A stretch of DNA of 64,000 nucleotides from Acidovorax facilis. Lineage in GTDB: Bacteria > Pseudomonadota > Gammaproteobacteria > Burkholderiales > Burkholderiaceae_C. The notes under the pieces were generated by a model, which searched no databases, had not been told where the DNA came from, and saw only the letters and a program-made list of their open reading frames with translations. The DNA lies in assembly GCF_023913775.1 (NCBI RefSeq), contig NZ_JAMXAX010000001.1:204898-268897 (forward strand). Direction: 5' to 3'. The position numbers and the translations under genes were made by a program. Shown here piece after piece: positions 46,026 to 54,985 of this stretch. Numbering within the stretch: the first letter of the stretch is position 1; every line of letters starts with the position of its first letter.

Positions 46026-46385
46026 TCAGAGCCGCTCTTTGGCGTACGAGCCCCGGTCCATATCGACGATCTCCACGCTCAGCTGCACCATCACGCCCTG
46101 GGGCTTGGGCGTGCGCTCGCGCAGCACGGCGGCGATGCGGTCGGACAGTTCCTTCTTGGCCTCGGGCGTGCGGCCCGCGAGCAGGCGCAGTTGGGCATGT
46201 ACAAAGGCGCGGTTGGCGGGCGTGATGCCGATCTCGAAGCTGTCGGCCACGATGAAGCGGGTCTTCAGATCCGCCTCGTCCTGCACCTGGGGGTGGGCGC
46301 ACAGGGTGGCATTCAGGGCCGTCAGCGTTTCGGCCTCTGGGTAGTGGGGCAGGTTGGCCGAGTATTCAATGGTCAGGTGGGGCAT
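46026..46385 (-). CDS. 5-carboxymethyl-2-hydroxymuconate isomerase-like tautomerase
   Basis: This 119-residue member of the tautomerase superfamily begins MPHLTIEYSANLP, so the catalytic amino-terminal Pro is exposed after Met removal. Length and blocks (SFEIGITPANRAFVHAQLRL, then VQLSVEIVDMDRGSYAKE) match the CHMI (HpaF/HpcD) type of homoprotocatechuate catabolism. No other homoprotocatechuate genes are nearby, so the gene may serve another tautomerisation. It is convergent with pabBC. Confidence 0.87.
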   Translation of the reverse strand: MPHLTIEYSANLPHYPEAETLTALNATLCAHPQVQDEADLKTRFIVADSFEIGITPANRAFVHAQLRLLAGRTPEAKKELSDRIAAVLRERTPKPQGVMVQLSVEIVDMDRGSYAKERL

Positions 46386-46858
46386 GGGGTGGGTCCGGTT
46401 CGGTCGAGTGAATTCACTTCAAAGCCATGGTAGACAGGTTCTAAGAACCTGTTCAAGATCTTTTCAGGGTCGCACAAGTGCCTTGCCGGGATGGGATGCA
46501 AGGCGCGGTGCGCAGTTGATAGCTTGGCTATCAACAAGCGCCGCAACGCCGCAGGCCGCCCGGCAAGGCACTTGCCCGAAGGGTTGGAGTGAAATCGGGC
46601 GATTGGAAGCCTCTGCTGCTTGCATGGGCATGAGCCCATGCGGCGCCTCCGAAGCATCCACGTCCATCACGATGGCACTCCAATGCGATCCCCGAAAAGA
46701 TTCTGAACAGGTTCTTAAGCCAGCAACCCTTGGGCCGTCAGTGGCACCCACCAGTTTAAGCCGCCGTTAAGCAAGGCTGCTGACTATCACGCGGCTGCTT
46801 GCAGCGACTTGTTTTTCATCAAATTGTTGTTCCTTAAGAGCCATGACACCCCCCCTTC
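46386..46858. other. Intergenic region before carbonic anhydrase
   Basis: This 473-bp gap is mostly the 276-bp element. The remaining right part (46718-46858) precedes the carbonic anhydrase and includes AAGAG before an out-of-frame ATG at 46843 and a C7 tract. I see nothing else. Confidence 0.6.
46442..46717. mobile_element. 276-bp structured dispersed element, copy A
   Basis: The ends are inverted repeats (TAAGAACCTGTTCA on the left, TGAACAGGTTCTTA on the right). Inside, a perfect hairpin GTTGATAGC-TTG-GCTATCAAC lies at 46515-46535, and arms near 46479-46494/46563-46578 (CAAGTGCCTTGCCGGG) enclose it. There is no credible gene. The same element lies at 58491-58764 in the opposite orientation. 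Just left of it, 46434-46452 is a 19-bp palindrome made of an abutting end, possibly the remnant of a second copy. Confidence 0.72.
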
Positions 46859-47602
46859 TTGATCCAAAAAACCACATTGTTTGCCCTCGTGCTGTGCGCC
46901 GCCACCTGGGCCAGCGCCGAGGGCGCCCACCCGCACTGGGAATACAAGGGAAAACACGGCGCCGCCCACTGGGGCGCGCTGGAGTCTGGTTTTGAGGCCT
47001 GTGCACGCGGTGCGGCGCAAAGCCCCATCGACATCCGCAATACCGTGAAAGAGGCGCTGCCTGCGCTGGATTTCCAGTACACCGCAGGCGCCCCCACGCT
47101 GGTCAACAACGGGCACACGGTGCAGGTGAACATGCCTGCGGGCAGCAAGCTGGTGGTGGACGGCAAGGCGATGGAGCTGCTGCAGTTCCACTTCCACACC
47201 CCCAGCGAAGAGGCCATTGGCGGCAAGCACGCGGCCATGGTGGCCCATTTTGTGCACAAGGCTGCGGACGGCGGACTGGGCGTGGTGGCGGTGCTGATCC
47301 AGCCGGGCAAGACGAATGCGGCCTGGGCCCCCATCTTTGCGCACCTGCCGCGTGTGGGTGAGCAGGTGACGGTGGACGGGCTCACGCTGGACGCCAGCAC
47401 CCTGTTGCCCGCCAAGAAGGGTTACTACAGCTTTGCAGGGTCGTTGACCACGCCGCCCTGTTCCGAGGGCGTGCAGTGGATGGTGCTCAAGGAGCCCGTG
47501 AAACTGGGTGCCCAGCAGATCAAGGCGTTCCGCCAGCTCTATAACGCCAACGCGCGCCCAGTGCAGCCTCTCAATGGCCGCATCGTGAAAGAAAGTACCT
47601 GA
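46859..47602 (+). CDS. Alpha-carbonic anhydrase, periplasmic
   Basis: This protein of 247 residues or a few more interconverts CO2 and bicarbonate. The signal peptide (TTLFALVLCAATWASA, cleavage before EGAH) is followed by the alpha-class catalytic domain: QSPIDIRN, zinc ligands in LLQFHFHTPSEE and MVAHFVHKA, and SFAGSLTTPPCSEGVQWMV. As sequenced, the frame opens only at TTG 46859. An ATG with AAGAG upstream (46843) is out of frame by one base across a C7 run; with six Cs it would read MTPPFLIQKTTLFALV. Therefore either a TTG start, a phase-variable tract or a sequencing slip explains the start. Confidence 0.85.
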   Translation: MIQKTTLFALVLCAATWASAEGAHPHWEYKGKHGAAHWGALESGFEACARGAAQSPIDIRNTVKEALPALDFQYTAGAPTLVNNGHTVQVNMPAGSKLVVDGKAMELLQFHFHTPSEEAIGGKHAAMVAHFVHKAADGGLGVVAVLIQPGKTNAAWAPIFAHLPRVGEQVTVDGLTLDASTLLPAKKGYYSFAGSLTTPPCSEGVQWMVLKEPVKLGAQQIKAFRQLYNANARPVQPLNGRIVKEST

Positions 47603-47667
47603 CCGTGACCAGCCGGTCCGCTGGTTCCAGGGGGCGGCTGAGTCACAGGTCGATGTTCAGGCCATAG

Positions 47668-48936
47668 TCAGGCAGTAGCGGCCGCAGACGCCACGCTGGT
47701 GCCTGCGGCTTTTTGTTGAAGAGCCACCACGCAGTCGGCGGCATGTGCCGCCAGCGCTGCCAGCAACGCCTCCACATCCGCCGCCGTGTGCGCGGCCGAT
47801 AGCGCAATGCGCAACCGGGCCGTACCCACGGGCACCGTGGGCGGGCGGATGGCGGGCACCCACAGGCCCCGCTGGCGCAGGCTTTCCATCGCGGCCAGGG
47901 CCGCTTCGTTGCTGCCGATGACGAGCGCCTGCACCGCCGTGTGGGATGGCAGCAGGTGCCAGCCCAGTTCCGGGGGCAGCGCGGCCAGGCCTTCGCGCAG
48001 TTGCGCAATGCGCTTGCAAAGTCCCTCTCGCAGGTCGTCCGCAGTCGCGATCAACTCCAGGCTTTTGCGCAATGCGCTTGCCAGCAGGGGTGGTGCGGCC
48101 GTGGCAAAGATGTAGGTGCGGGTCTTCTGCAGCAGCCATTCAATGAGTGCAGCGTCACCCGCCACAAAGGCGCCCGCCACGCCCGCCGCCTTGCCCAGCG
48201 TGGCCATGTAGAGCACGCGGCGCGAGGCGGTGGTGCCCGTCAGGCCCGCTTGCGCCAGGCTACCGCGCCCTTGGGGGCCGAGCACGCCAAAACCATGGGC
48301 GTCGTCGAGCAGCAGCAGTGCATCGTAGCGTTCGCACAGCGCGAGCAGGGCAGGGATGTCGATCAGATCGCCGTCCATGCTGAACACGGCGTCGCTGATC
48401 ACCAGCTTGCGCCGTGCGGGGCTGCCGGCGAGCTGTGCCTCCAGCGCGGCCAGGTCGGCATGGGGGTAGCGGTGGATGGTGGCGCGCGACAGGCGCGCGC
48501 CATCGATCAGGCAGGCGTGGTTGAGCGCATCGGAGAACAGCGCATCGCCATCGCCCACCAGCGCGGGGATGATGCCGGTGTTGGTGGCGTAGCCCGCGTA
48601 GAAGTACAGCGCACGGGGCAGTTGTACGAAGGCGGCCAGGTCGCGCTCCAGCGCATCGTTGGCAGCGCTGTGGCCGCTGACCAGGGGCGACCCGCCCGAG
48701 CCCACGCCAAAGGTGTGCGTGGCGTCCCGAGCGGCCTCGGCCAGCGCGGGATGGCCGGCCAGGCCCAGGTAGTCGTTGCTGCAAAAGGCCAGCATGGGCT
48801 GGCCGTCCACCAGCAGGTGGGCACCGCCCGCGGGTTGCACCACGCGGCGGCGGCGCAGCAGGTGGGCGCGCTCGATGTCGGCCAGGCGCCCCGGGATCTC
48901 GTCCAGCCAGGAGGTGGGGTGGGATTCCTGCGTCAT
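47668..48936 (-). CDS. bioF: 8-amino-7-oxononanoate synthase BioF
   Basis: This 422-residue PLP enzyme condenses pimeloyl-thioester with alanine in biotin synthesis. Blocks are [57 protein letters not shown] and the PLP lysine in [17 protein letters not shown]. In many BioF proteins the residue before this Lys region is Ser-His-Lys-Ala; here TLGKAAG is seen. The ATG at 48936 was chosen because GGGGAA precedes it and it overlaps the bioD stop by 4 bp; the ATG at 48942 has no spacing for a site. It is the last gene of bioADF. Confidence 0.93.
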   Translation of the reverse strand: MTQESHPTSWLDEIPGRLADIERAHLLRRRRVVQPAGGAHLLVDGQPMLAFCSNDYLGLAGHPALAEAARDATHTFGVGSGGSPLVSGHSAANDALERDLAAFVQLPRALYFYAGYATNTGIIPALVGDGDALFSDALNHACLIDGARLSRATIHRYPHADLAALEAQLAGSPARRKLVISDAVFSMDGDLIDIPALLALCERYDALLLLDDAHGFGVLGPQGRGSLAQAGLTGTTASRRVLYMATLGKAAGVAGAFVAGDAALIEWLLQKTRTYIFATAAPPLLASALRKSLELIATADDLREGLCKRIAQLREGLAALPPELGWHLLPSHTAVQALVIGSNEAALAAMESLRQRGLWVPAIRPPTVPVGTARLRIALSAAHTAADVEALLAALAAHAADCVVALQQKAAGTSVASAAATA

Positions 48937-49604
48937 AGCCATTCCCCGGGCAGTTCAAACACCAGGCTGCGCGCATCGGGAAGGTCCTGGTACGGCACCT
49001 CGGCCAGCAGCGGCACGCCCAGGCGCGCACGCAGGTAGGCGATGTTCTCGTCAGCCGCCTCCATTTCGGGGTCCACACGGTTGGCTACCCAACCCACCAG
49101 CACGAGGCCACGCGCACGGATGGCCTCGGCAGTCAGCAACGCATGGCTGAGGCAGCCCAGCCGTAAACCCACCACCAGCACCACGGGCAGGGCCAGGGCC
49201 TGGGCCAGGTCGGCACCGGTCTGGGTGTCGGTCAGTGGCACATGAAAACCGCCCGCGCCCTCCACCACCACGGCATCCGCCTGGGCGGCCAGCGCCTGGT
49301 AGCTGCGCACGATGGCCGCGATATCAATCTGCACCCCGGCGCGTTCGGCCGCAATGTGGGGCGACAACGGGTCGAGCAGCAGCACGGGGTTGTCCAGCTC
49401 GGGTGCGACGGCCAGGGTGGAGGCCGAGCGCAGCGCGATCGCGTCCTCGCTGGCCCAGGCCTCGCCCCAGGGCACCACACCGGCCGCCACGGGCTTCATG
49501 CCGACCACACGGCGGTGGTGCGGAGCCAGGGCGTGCAACAGGCCGGTGGACACCAGCGTCTTGCCGACGCCGGTGTCGGTGCCGGTGACAAAACATCCAA
49601 TCAT
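48933..49604 (-). CDS. bioD: Dethiobiotin synthase BioD
   Basis: This 223-residue ATP-dependent carboxylase has the P-loop-like GTDTGVGKT at the N-terminus, then MKPVAAG with substrate-binding Lys, and [16 protein letters not shown]. It makes dethiobiotin from DAPA. The gene starts at ATG 49604, sharing one base with the bioA stop (TGATG), and ends with ATGA shared with bioF. The chain is complete and standard in length. Confidence 0.94.
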   Translation of the reverse strand: MIGCFVTGTDTGVGKTLVSTGLLHALAPHHRRVVGMKPVAAGVVPWGEAWASEDAIALRSASTLAVAPELDNPVLLLDPLSPHIAAERAGVQIDIAAIVRSYQALAAQADAVVVEGAGGFHVPLTDTQTGADLAQALALPVVLVVGLRLGCLSHALLTAEAIRARGLVLVGWVANRVDPEMEAADENIAYLRARLGVPLLAEVPYQDLPDARSLVFELPGEWL

Positions 49605-50929
49605 CAATTCTCCTCTTGCAGCGTGGCGTTCAGCGCAGCGAGCGCGCCGCTGGCCAGGCATTGCACGGCTTCGTCGTCGAGCACGTAGGGCGGCATGGCA
49701 TACAGCGTCTTGCCGATGGGCCGCAGCACCAGCCCCCGCGCCATGGCGTGCTGGTGGTAGCGGCGGGAAAAGTCGGGCAGCGTGGTGTCCACATCCCAGG
49801 CCCAGATCATTCCGAGGCGGCGCGCATGGCGCACACGTGGGTGCTGTGCCAAGGGTGCGCACGCCGCATCGATGCGTTGCGCCAGCGCCTTGTTGGCATT
49901 CAGCGCATCCAGCTGATCGAACAGTTCCAGCGTGGCCACTGCCGCGCGGCAGGCCAGCGGGTTGCCGGTGTACGAGTGCGAATGCAGAAAGCCGCGTGCC
50001 ACATCGTCGTCGTAGAACGCCGCGTACACCGCGTTGGTGGTCAGCACGGCCGAGAGCGGCAGCGTGCCACCCGTGAGGCCCTTGGACAGACAAATGAAAT
50101 CCGGCCGGATGCCCGCCTGCTGGTGCGCGAACATCGTGCCCGTGCGGCCAAAGCCCACGGCGATCTCGTCCACCACCAGGTGCACGTCATAGCGGCTGCA
50201 CAGCGCGCGCGCCAGGCGCAGGTAGTCGGGGTCGTGCATGGCCATGCCCGCAGCACATTGCACCAGCGGTTCAACAATGAATGCGGCGGTGGTGGTGTGG
50301 TGCTCCTGCAGCCAGGTCTCCAGCGCGGCGGCGGCGCGCCGGGCCACGTCCAGTGCGGTTTCGCCAGGGGCTGCATTGCGCGCATCGGGGCTGGGCACGG
50401 TGTCGGCCAAACGCACCAGCGGGGCGTAGGCCTCGCGGAAGATCGCAATGTCGGTCACAGCGAGTGCGCCCACGGTCTCGCCGTGGTAGCCGCCGGCCAG
50501 GCCTACAAAGCGGCTTTTGGCGGGGCGGCCTGTGTTGCGCCAGTAGTGCGCGCTCATCTTGAGCGCGATCTCGGTGGCGGCTGCGCCGTCGCTGCCATAG
50601 AACGCGTGGCCCAGGCCGGTGAGCGCAGCAAGGCGCTCCGACAGTTCCACCACCGGCGCGTGCGTGAAGCCCGCCAGCATCACGTGGTCGAGCTTGCCCA
50701 GCTGGTCCACCAGCGCGGCCTGGATGTGCGGGTGGCTGTGCCCAAACAGGTTGACCCACCAGGAGCTGATGCCGTCCAGATAACGCTGGCCGTCGGTGCC
50801 GTAGAGCCACGGGCCTTGGGCGCGTGCAACGGCCACGGGTGGCTGAGCCTCGTGCCGCTTCATCTGCGTGCACGGGTGCCAGACGGCGGCCAGGCTGCGG
50901 GCCACCAGCCCGTCGTGTTGTGGCTGCAT
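49604..50929 (-). CDS. bioA: Adenosylmethionine-8-amino-7-oxononanoate transaminase BioA
   Basis: This 441-residue class III PLP aminotransferase uses S-adenosylmethionine as amino donor to make DAPA. Markers are WHPCTQMKRHE, LDGISSWWVNLFGHSHPHI, FYGSDGAAATEIALKM, GYHGETVGALAVTD, LVVDEIAVGFGRTGTMFA and the PLP lysine in FICLSKGLTGGTLPLSAVLT. It starts 2 bp after the panD stop, so panD and the bio genes are very probably one transcript. Confidence 0.95.
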   Translation of the reverse strand: MQPQHDGLVARSLAAVWHPCTQMKRHEAQPPVAVARAQGPWLYGTDGQRYLDGISSWWVNLFGHSHPHIQAALVDQLGKLDHVMLAGFTHAPVVELSERLAALTGLGHAFYGSDGAAATEIALKMSAHYWRNTGRPAKSRFVGLAGGYHGETVGALAVTDIAIFREAYAPLVRLADTVPSPDARNAAPGETALDVARRAAAALETWLQEHHTTTAAFIVEPLVQCAAGMAMHDPDYLRLARALCSRYDVHLVVDEIAVGFGRTGTMFAHQQAGIRPDFICLSKGLTGGTLPLSAVLTTNAVYAAFYDDDVARGFLHSHSYTGNPLACRAAVATLELFDQLDALNANKALAQRIDAACAPLAQHPRVRHARRLGMIWAWDVDTTLPDFSRRYHQHAMARGLVLRPIGKTLYAMPPYVLDDEAVQCLASGALAALNATLQEEN

Positions 50930-50931
50930 GG

Positions 50932-51312
50932 TTAGAGGGCCTGGGTGGGCACCGCGTGGCGCAGCTCGGTCTGGTGGTTGTGGTCGTCCACAAACACCAG
51001 CTGGGGCTGGTGGGTGGGCACCTGGTCCTCATGCACCTGGGCGAAGGCCGCAATGATGATGAGGTCGCCTGCGGATGCGCGGCGTGCGGCCGAGCCGTTC
51101 ACCGAGATCATGCCGCTGCCGCGCTGGCCCTTGATGGCATAGGTGACGAAGCGCTCGCCGTTGTTGATGTTCCAGATGTGGATCTGCTCGTTCTCTGCGA
51201 TGTTGGCGGCGTCCAGCAGGTCTTCGTCGATGGCGCACGAGCCTTCGTAGTGCAGCTCGCACTGGGTCACGGCCACGCGGTGGATCTTGGATTTGAGCAG
51301 GGTGCGGAACAT
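50932..51312 (-). CDS. panD: Aspartate 1-decarboxylase PanD
   Basis: This 126-residue proenzyme makes beta-alanine. It has the self-cleavage site Gly24-Ser25 in [13 protein letters not shown], which yields the pyruvoyl group on Ser25, and the typical [20 protein letters not shown] block. It supplies beta-alanine to PanC (33.2-34.1 kb). It sits between queD and bioA on the same strand, with 58 bp upstream and 2 bp downstream gaps. Confidence 0.95.
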   Translation of the reverse strand: MFRTLLKSKIHRVAVTQCELHYEGSCAIDEDLLDAANIAENEQIHIWNINNGERFVTYAIKGQRGSGMISVNGSAARRASAGDLIIIAAFAQVHEDQVPTHQPQLVFVDDHNHQTELRHAVPTQAL

Positions 51313-51370
51313 CGGCTTCCTTCAGTGAAGTCTGTGAATGGGGGGCTGCCGACGGCAGGGTCGTGATCAA

Positions 51371-51745
51371 TCAGGGCTGTGGAAAGTCCAGCATGCAGCT
51401 GTCGCCCAGCGCTTCGCGCCACACGCGCACGCGGCTCACGCTGGCGCGCAGATCGGCGGGCAGCGCCTGGGCGATGAAAACGCACAGGTTCTCCAGCGTC
51501 GGCGTGCCCAGGCCGGGCACGTCGTCCAGCATGTGGTGGTCCAGCTGCTCGCGCACCACCTCCAGGCCCCGGCGCAGCAGGCCCAGGTCCAGCACCATGC
51601 CGGTGGCGGGATCGCGTGGGCCGCTCAAAAAGACTTCGGCGTGGTAGGTGTGGCCGTGCACGCGGCGGCTGCCTTCGGCCTCGACTTCGCGGCGCAGGGT
51701 GTGGGCGGCGTCGAAGAAGAACCGCTGGGAGATGGTGAACAACAT
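51371..51745 (-). CDS. queD: 6-carboxytetrahydropterin synthase QueD family
   Basis: This 124-residue T-fold enzyme acts in 7-deazaguanine (queuosine) synthesis, or is a close paralogue. Zinc histidines are in FDAAHTLRR and HGHTYHAEV. DLGLLRR, LDHHMLDDVPGLGTPTLENL and the terminal Glu region (VRVWREALG) follow the family. The catalytic Cys of E. coli QueD (KCGRLHGH) is replaced here by Ser (GSRRVHGH). Because it is paired with queE with a 24-bp gap, I keep queD, though the substituted residue may mean a different activity. Confidence 0.85.
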   Translation of the reverse strand: MLFTISQRFFFDAAHTLRREVEAEGSRRVHGHTYHAEVFLSGPRDPATGMVLDLGLLRRGLEVVREQLDHHMLDDVPGLGTPTLENLCVFIAQALPADLRASVSRVRVWREALGDSCMLDFPQP

Positions 51746-51769
51746 ACGTGAACCAAAAATGAAAACCGC

Positions 51770-52405
51770 TCACCGGATACCGGTGAGCTTGTGGGTTTGC
51801 AGGCTCAGGCGCCATGCAGGGTGGGCCAGGCAGGCGTTAATGCAAGCGGCAGTGTTCTGTCGCTGCAGCAGGCCGTCCATGGGCTGCAGAAAGCGGTGGT
51901 TGAACTGCGTGTCCTGCTCCAGCGCCTGCAGATCAAACCCGGGCTGGGGCCACACCAGCTTCAGCTCCTGCCCGCTGCGTTGCACCCAGGGGGCTCCCGC
52001 CTTGGGGCTGATGCACAGCCAGTCGATGCCCTCGGGCGCGGCCACGGTGCCGTTGCTTTCGACAGCGATGCGGAACTGCCGCGCGTGCAGCGCGTCGATG
52101 AGCGCGGTGTCCACCTGCAGCAGCGGCTCGCCACCCGTCAGCACCACCAGGCGGTGGCCGGCGTCCGCAGGCCATTGGGCGGCGATCAGCTCGGCCAAGG
52201 CTGTGGCGGTGTCGAACTTGCCGCCCAGCGTGCCGTCGGTGCCCACAAAGTCGGTGTCGCAGAACTGGCAGATGGCCTGGGCGCGGTCCTGCTCACGGCC
52301 CGTCCAGAGGTTGCAGCCCGCAAAGCGGCAGAACACGGCGGGCGTGCCCGCCTGGCCGCCTTCGCCTTGCAGGGTGTAGAAAATTTCTTTGACGCTGTAG
52401 GTCAT
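51770..52405 (-). CDS. queE: 7-carboxy-7-deazaguanine synthase QueE
   Basis: This 211-residue radical-SAM enzyme converts the QueD product to 7-carboxy-7-deazaguanine. It has the N-terminal SVKEIFYTLQGEGGQAGTPA and the noncanonical cluster motif starting CNLWTGREQDRAQAICQFCD (C-x14-C-x2-C) characteristic of proteobacterial QueE, then LTGGEPLLQ and VESNGTV. Its ATG overlaps the nadB stop by 4 bp. The gene is between nadB and queD. Confidence 0.93.
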   Translation of the reverse strand: MTYSVKEIFYTLQGEGGQAGTPAVFCRFAGCNLWTGREQDRAQAICQFCDTDFVGTDGTLGGKFDTATALAELIAAQWPADAGHRLVVLTGGEPLLQVDTALIDALHARQFRIAVESNGTVAAPEGIDWLCISPKAGAPWVQRSGQELKLVWPQPGFDLQALEQDTQFNHRFLQPMDGLLQRQNTAACINACLAHPAWRLSLQTHKLTGIR

Positions 52406-53991
52406 CGGGCCACCGGTGGTACGAGCAGGGTGGGGGCCGCAGGCGCGGCCACCTCGGGGTAGTCGCGGCTGAAATGCAGGCCCCGGCTTTCGCGGCGCAG
52501 TTGCGCGCTTTTCACGATCAGGTCGGCCACCTGCACCAGGTTGCGCAGCTCCAGCAGGTCGCGCGTGACGTGGAAGTGCGCGTAGAACTCCTGGATCTCG
52601 CCCTGCAGCATGGCGATGCGGTGCGCGGCGCGCTCCAGGCGCTTGTTGGTGCGCACGATGCCCACGTAGTCCCACATGAAGCGGCGCAGCTCGTCCCAGT
52701 TGTGGGAGATGACGACGGACTCGTCGGCATCGGTCACGCGGCTGTCGTCCCATGCGGGCACGGTGGGCAGTTCTGCGGCCGGGGCTGCAGCGATAGCCTG
52801 CGCGGCCGCGCGGGCAAACACCATGCATTCGAGCAGCGAGTTGCTGGCCAAGCGGTTGGCGCCATGCAGGCCGGTGCAGGCGACTTCGCCCACGGCAAAC
52901 AGGCCCGGCAGGTCGGTGCGGCCGGCCAGGTCGGTCAGCACGCCCCCACAGGTGAAGTGGGCGGTGGGCACCACGGGGATGGGTTCCTTCGTGATGTCGA
53001 TGCCCAGCGACGCGCAGTGCGCCAGGATGTTGGGGAAGTGCTCTTGAAGGAACGCGGGGCTTTGGTGCGAGATATCGAGGTGCACGCAATCGAGGCCGTG
53101 TTTCTTCATCTCAAAGTCGATGGCGCGGGCCACCACGTCGCGTGGGGCCAGCTCGGCGCGCGGGTCGTGGTCTAGCATGAAGCGCGTGCCGCCAGCCGAC
53201 GGCGGCAGCTTGAGTTGCCCGCCCTCGCCACGCACGGCTTCGCTGATGAGGAAGGACTTTTCGTGCGGGTGGTACAGGCCCGTGGGGTGAAACTGGATGA
53301 ACTCCATGTTCGCCACGCGGCAGCCTGCGCGCCAAGCGGCGGCAATGCCGTCGCCCGTGGCGGTGTCGGGGTTGGTGGTGTAGAGGTACACCTTGCCTGC
53401 GCCGCCCGTGGCCAAAATGGTTTGCGGTGCACGAAAGGTGACGACCTCGTCGGTGTCGCTGTCCAGCGCGTACAGGCCCAGGCAGCGATTGCCAGGCAGG
53501 CCCAGCTTGCGCGTGGTGATCAGGTCCACCAGCGTGTGCTGCTCAAACAAGGTGATGCCGGGTGTAGCGCGCACCACGTCGATCAGCGTGCGCTGCACCG
53601 CCGCACCGGTGGCATCGGTCACATGGGCGATGCGGCGCGCGCTGTGGCCGCCTTCGCGCGTGAGGTGCAGCTGGTCGCCTTCGAGTGTGAAGGGCACACC
53701 CAGCTCGCGCAGCCAGGCGATGGATGCGGGCGCGTTCTCCACCACAAAGCGTGTGGTGGCCAGGTCGCACAGGCCCGCACCGGCCACCAGCGTGTCTTCG
53801 ATGTGGGCGGCAAAGCTGTCGTCGTCAGCCAGCACGGCGGCAATGCCGCCCTGGGCCCAGCCGCTCGATCCATCTTGCAGCGTGCGCTTGGTGATGACGG
53901 CCACGCGGTGGGTGGGCGCCAGGTGCAAGGCAGCCGAGAGGCCAGCGAGGCCGCTGCCTACGATGAGAACGTCGAAGTCGTGGGATGCCAT
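52402..53991 (-). CDS. nadB: L-aspartate oxidase NadB
   Basis: This 529-residue flavoprotein oxidises aspartate to iminoaspartate for NAD synthesis. FAD-binding GSGLAGLSAALHLA opens the chain; the active-site block is LREGGHSARRIAHVTDATG-like (THREGGHSARRIAHV here as LTREGGHSARRIAH). Also present are ATGGAGKVYLYTTNP, FIQFHPTGLYHP and GEVACTGLHGANRLASNSLL. The helical C-terminal domain is present. It is coupled to queE by a 4-bp overlap and follows scpA by 66 bp. Confidence 0.95.
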   Translation of the reverse strand: MASHDFDVLIVGSGLAGLSAALHLAPTHRVAVITKRTLQDGSSGWAQGGIAAVLADDDSFAAHIEDTLVAGAGLCDLATTRFVVENAPASIAWLRELGVPFTLEGDQLHLTREGGHSARRIAHVTDATGAAVQRTLIDVVRATPGITLFEQHTLVDLITTRKLGLPGNRCLGLYALDSDTDEVVTFRAPQTILATGGAGKVYLYTTNPDTATGDGIAAAWRAGCRVANMEFIQFHPTGLYHPHEKSFLISEAVRGEGGQLKLPPSAGGTRFMLDHDPRAELAPRDVVARAIDFEMKKHGLDCVHLDISHQSPAFLQEHFPNILAHCASLGIDITKEPIPVVPTAHFTCGGVLTDLAGRTDLPGLFAVGEVACTGLHGANRLASNSLLECMVFARAAAQAIAAAPAAELPTVPAWDDSRVTDADESVVISHNWDELRRFMWDYVGIVRTNKRLERAAHRIAMLQGEIQEFYAHFHVTRDLLELRNLVQVADLIVKSAQLRRESRGLHFSRDYPEVAAPAAPTLLVPPVAR

Positions 53992-54057
53992 GGCTTGCGG
54001 GTGAAGAAAGGGGTAACGCCACGGCCACCGGCCAGGGCGGTGAACAGGGGAGCCAGC

Positions 54058-54921
54058 CTAGACCGGCGTGTAAGCGAGGCGCACGTAAATGGGGGCAAAA
54101 GCCTCGGCCTGCGTGATCTCGATCAGCGTCTCTTTGGCCAGCTCCAGCAGCGCGATGAAGGTCACCACCAGCACGGTGCTGCCTTTTTCGGGTTCGAAGA
54201 GTTCTTCAAACTCCACAAAGCGGCGGCCCTGCAGCGTTTTGAGCACCATGCTCATGTATTCGCGCACCGAAAGTTCCTCGCGCGTGATCTTGTGGTGCTG
54301 CACAAGCTTGGCGCGTTTGAGGATGTCGCGCCAGGCGTCCTGCAGCTCCACCACGTGCACGTCCGGAAAGCGCGGCTGCAGGCTTTGTTCGATGTAGACC
54401 TGGGCCTTCAGGAAGTCGCGGCCGTACTGCGGCATGTGCGACAGGCGCATGGCCGCCATCTTCATTTGCTCGTATTCGAGCAGGCGGCGCACCAGCTCGG
54501 CGCGGGGGTCTTCGGGCTCCTCGCCGCCTTCCTGCTTCTTGGGCGGCAGCAGCATGCGCGACTTGATCTCGATGAGCATCGCCGCCATCAGCAGGTACTC
54601 GGCTGCCAGCTCCAGGTTGCGGCTGCGGATCTCGTCCACATACGCCAGGTACTGCTTGGTAACCCCCACCATGGGGATGTCGAGGATGTTGAAGTTCTGC
54701 TTGCGGATCAGGTACAGCAGCAAATCGAGCGGGCCTTCGAAGGCTTCCAGGAAGACTTCGAGCGCATCGGGCGGGATGTACAGGTCTTGCGGCAGCGCAA
54801 ACAGCGGCTCGCCGTACAGGCGTGCCAGCGCCACCTGGTCGACCACCACGGGCATGCCCGCGGCGTCCAGCGCGGACAGATCCGGCGAATCGGCCACGTC
54901 GGCTTCGTTCGCTGTGGTCAT
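54058..54921 (-). CDS. scpA: Segregation and condensation protein A (ScpA)
   Basis: This 287-residue kleisin bridges SMC (MukB-like) heads in chromosome condensation. The N-terminal SMC-binding half has FEGPLDLLLYLIRKQNFNIL, DIPMVGVTKQYLAYVDEIR, and AAEYLLMAAMLIEIKSRMLL. A charged middle (KKQEGGEEPEDPR) and the C-terminal winged-helix half (VTFIALLELAKETLIEI, then TQAEAFAPIYVRLAY) are present. scpB is not in the window. It lies downstream of the DUF3460 gene, an arrangement usual in betaproteobacteria. Confidence 0.95.
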   Translation of the reverse strand: MTTANEADVADSPDLSALDAAGMPVVVDQVALARLYGEPLFALPQDLYIPPDALEVFLEAFEGPLDLLLYLIRKQNFNILDIPMVGVTKQYLAYVDEIRSRNLELAAEYLLMAAMLIEIKSRMLLPPKKQEGGEEPEDPRAELVRRLLEYEQMKMAAMRLSHMPQYGRDFLKAQVYIEQSLQPRFPDVHVVELQDAWRDILKRAKLVQHHKITREELSVREYMSMVLKTLQGRRFVEFEELFEPEKGSTVLVVTFIALLELAKETLIEITQAEAFAPIYVRLAYTPV

Positions 54922-54927
54922 GATTTG

Positions 54928-54978
54928 CTATAAAAAAATGAGCTTATAGCGCTTGTTGGATAAGCGCTAGAGGCCATT
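54928..54978. repeat. Short palindromic dispersed repeat, copy 8
   Basis: The core AGCTTATAGCGCTTGTTGGA then TAAGCGCTAGAGGCC lies between the DUF3460 gene and scpA, inside the presumed operon. Confidence 0.8.
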
Positions 54979-54985
54979 TTTATGC

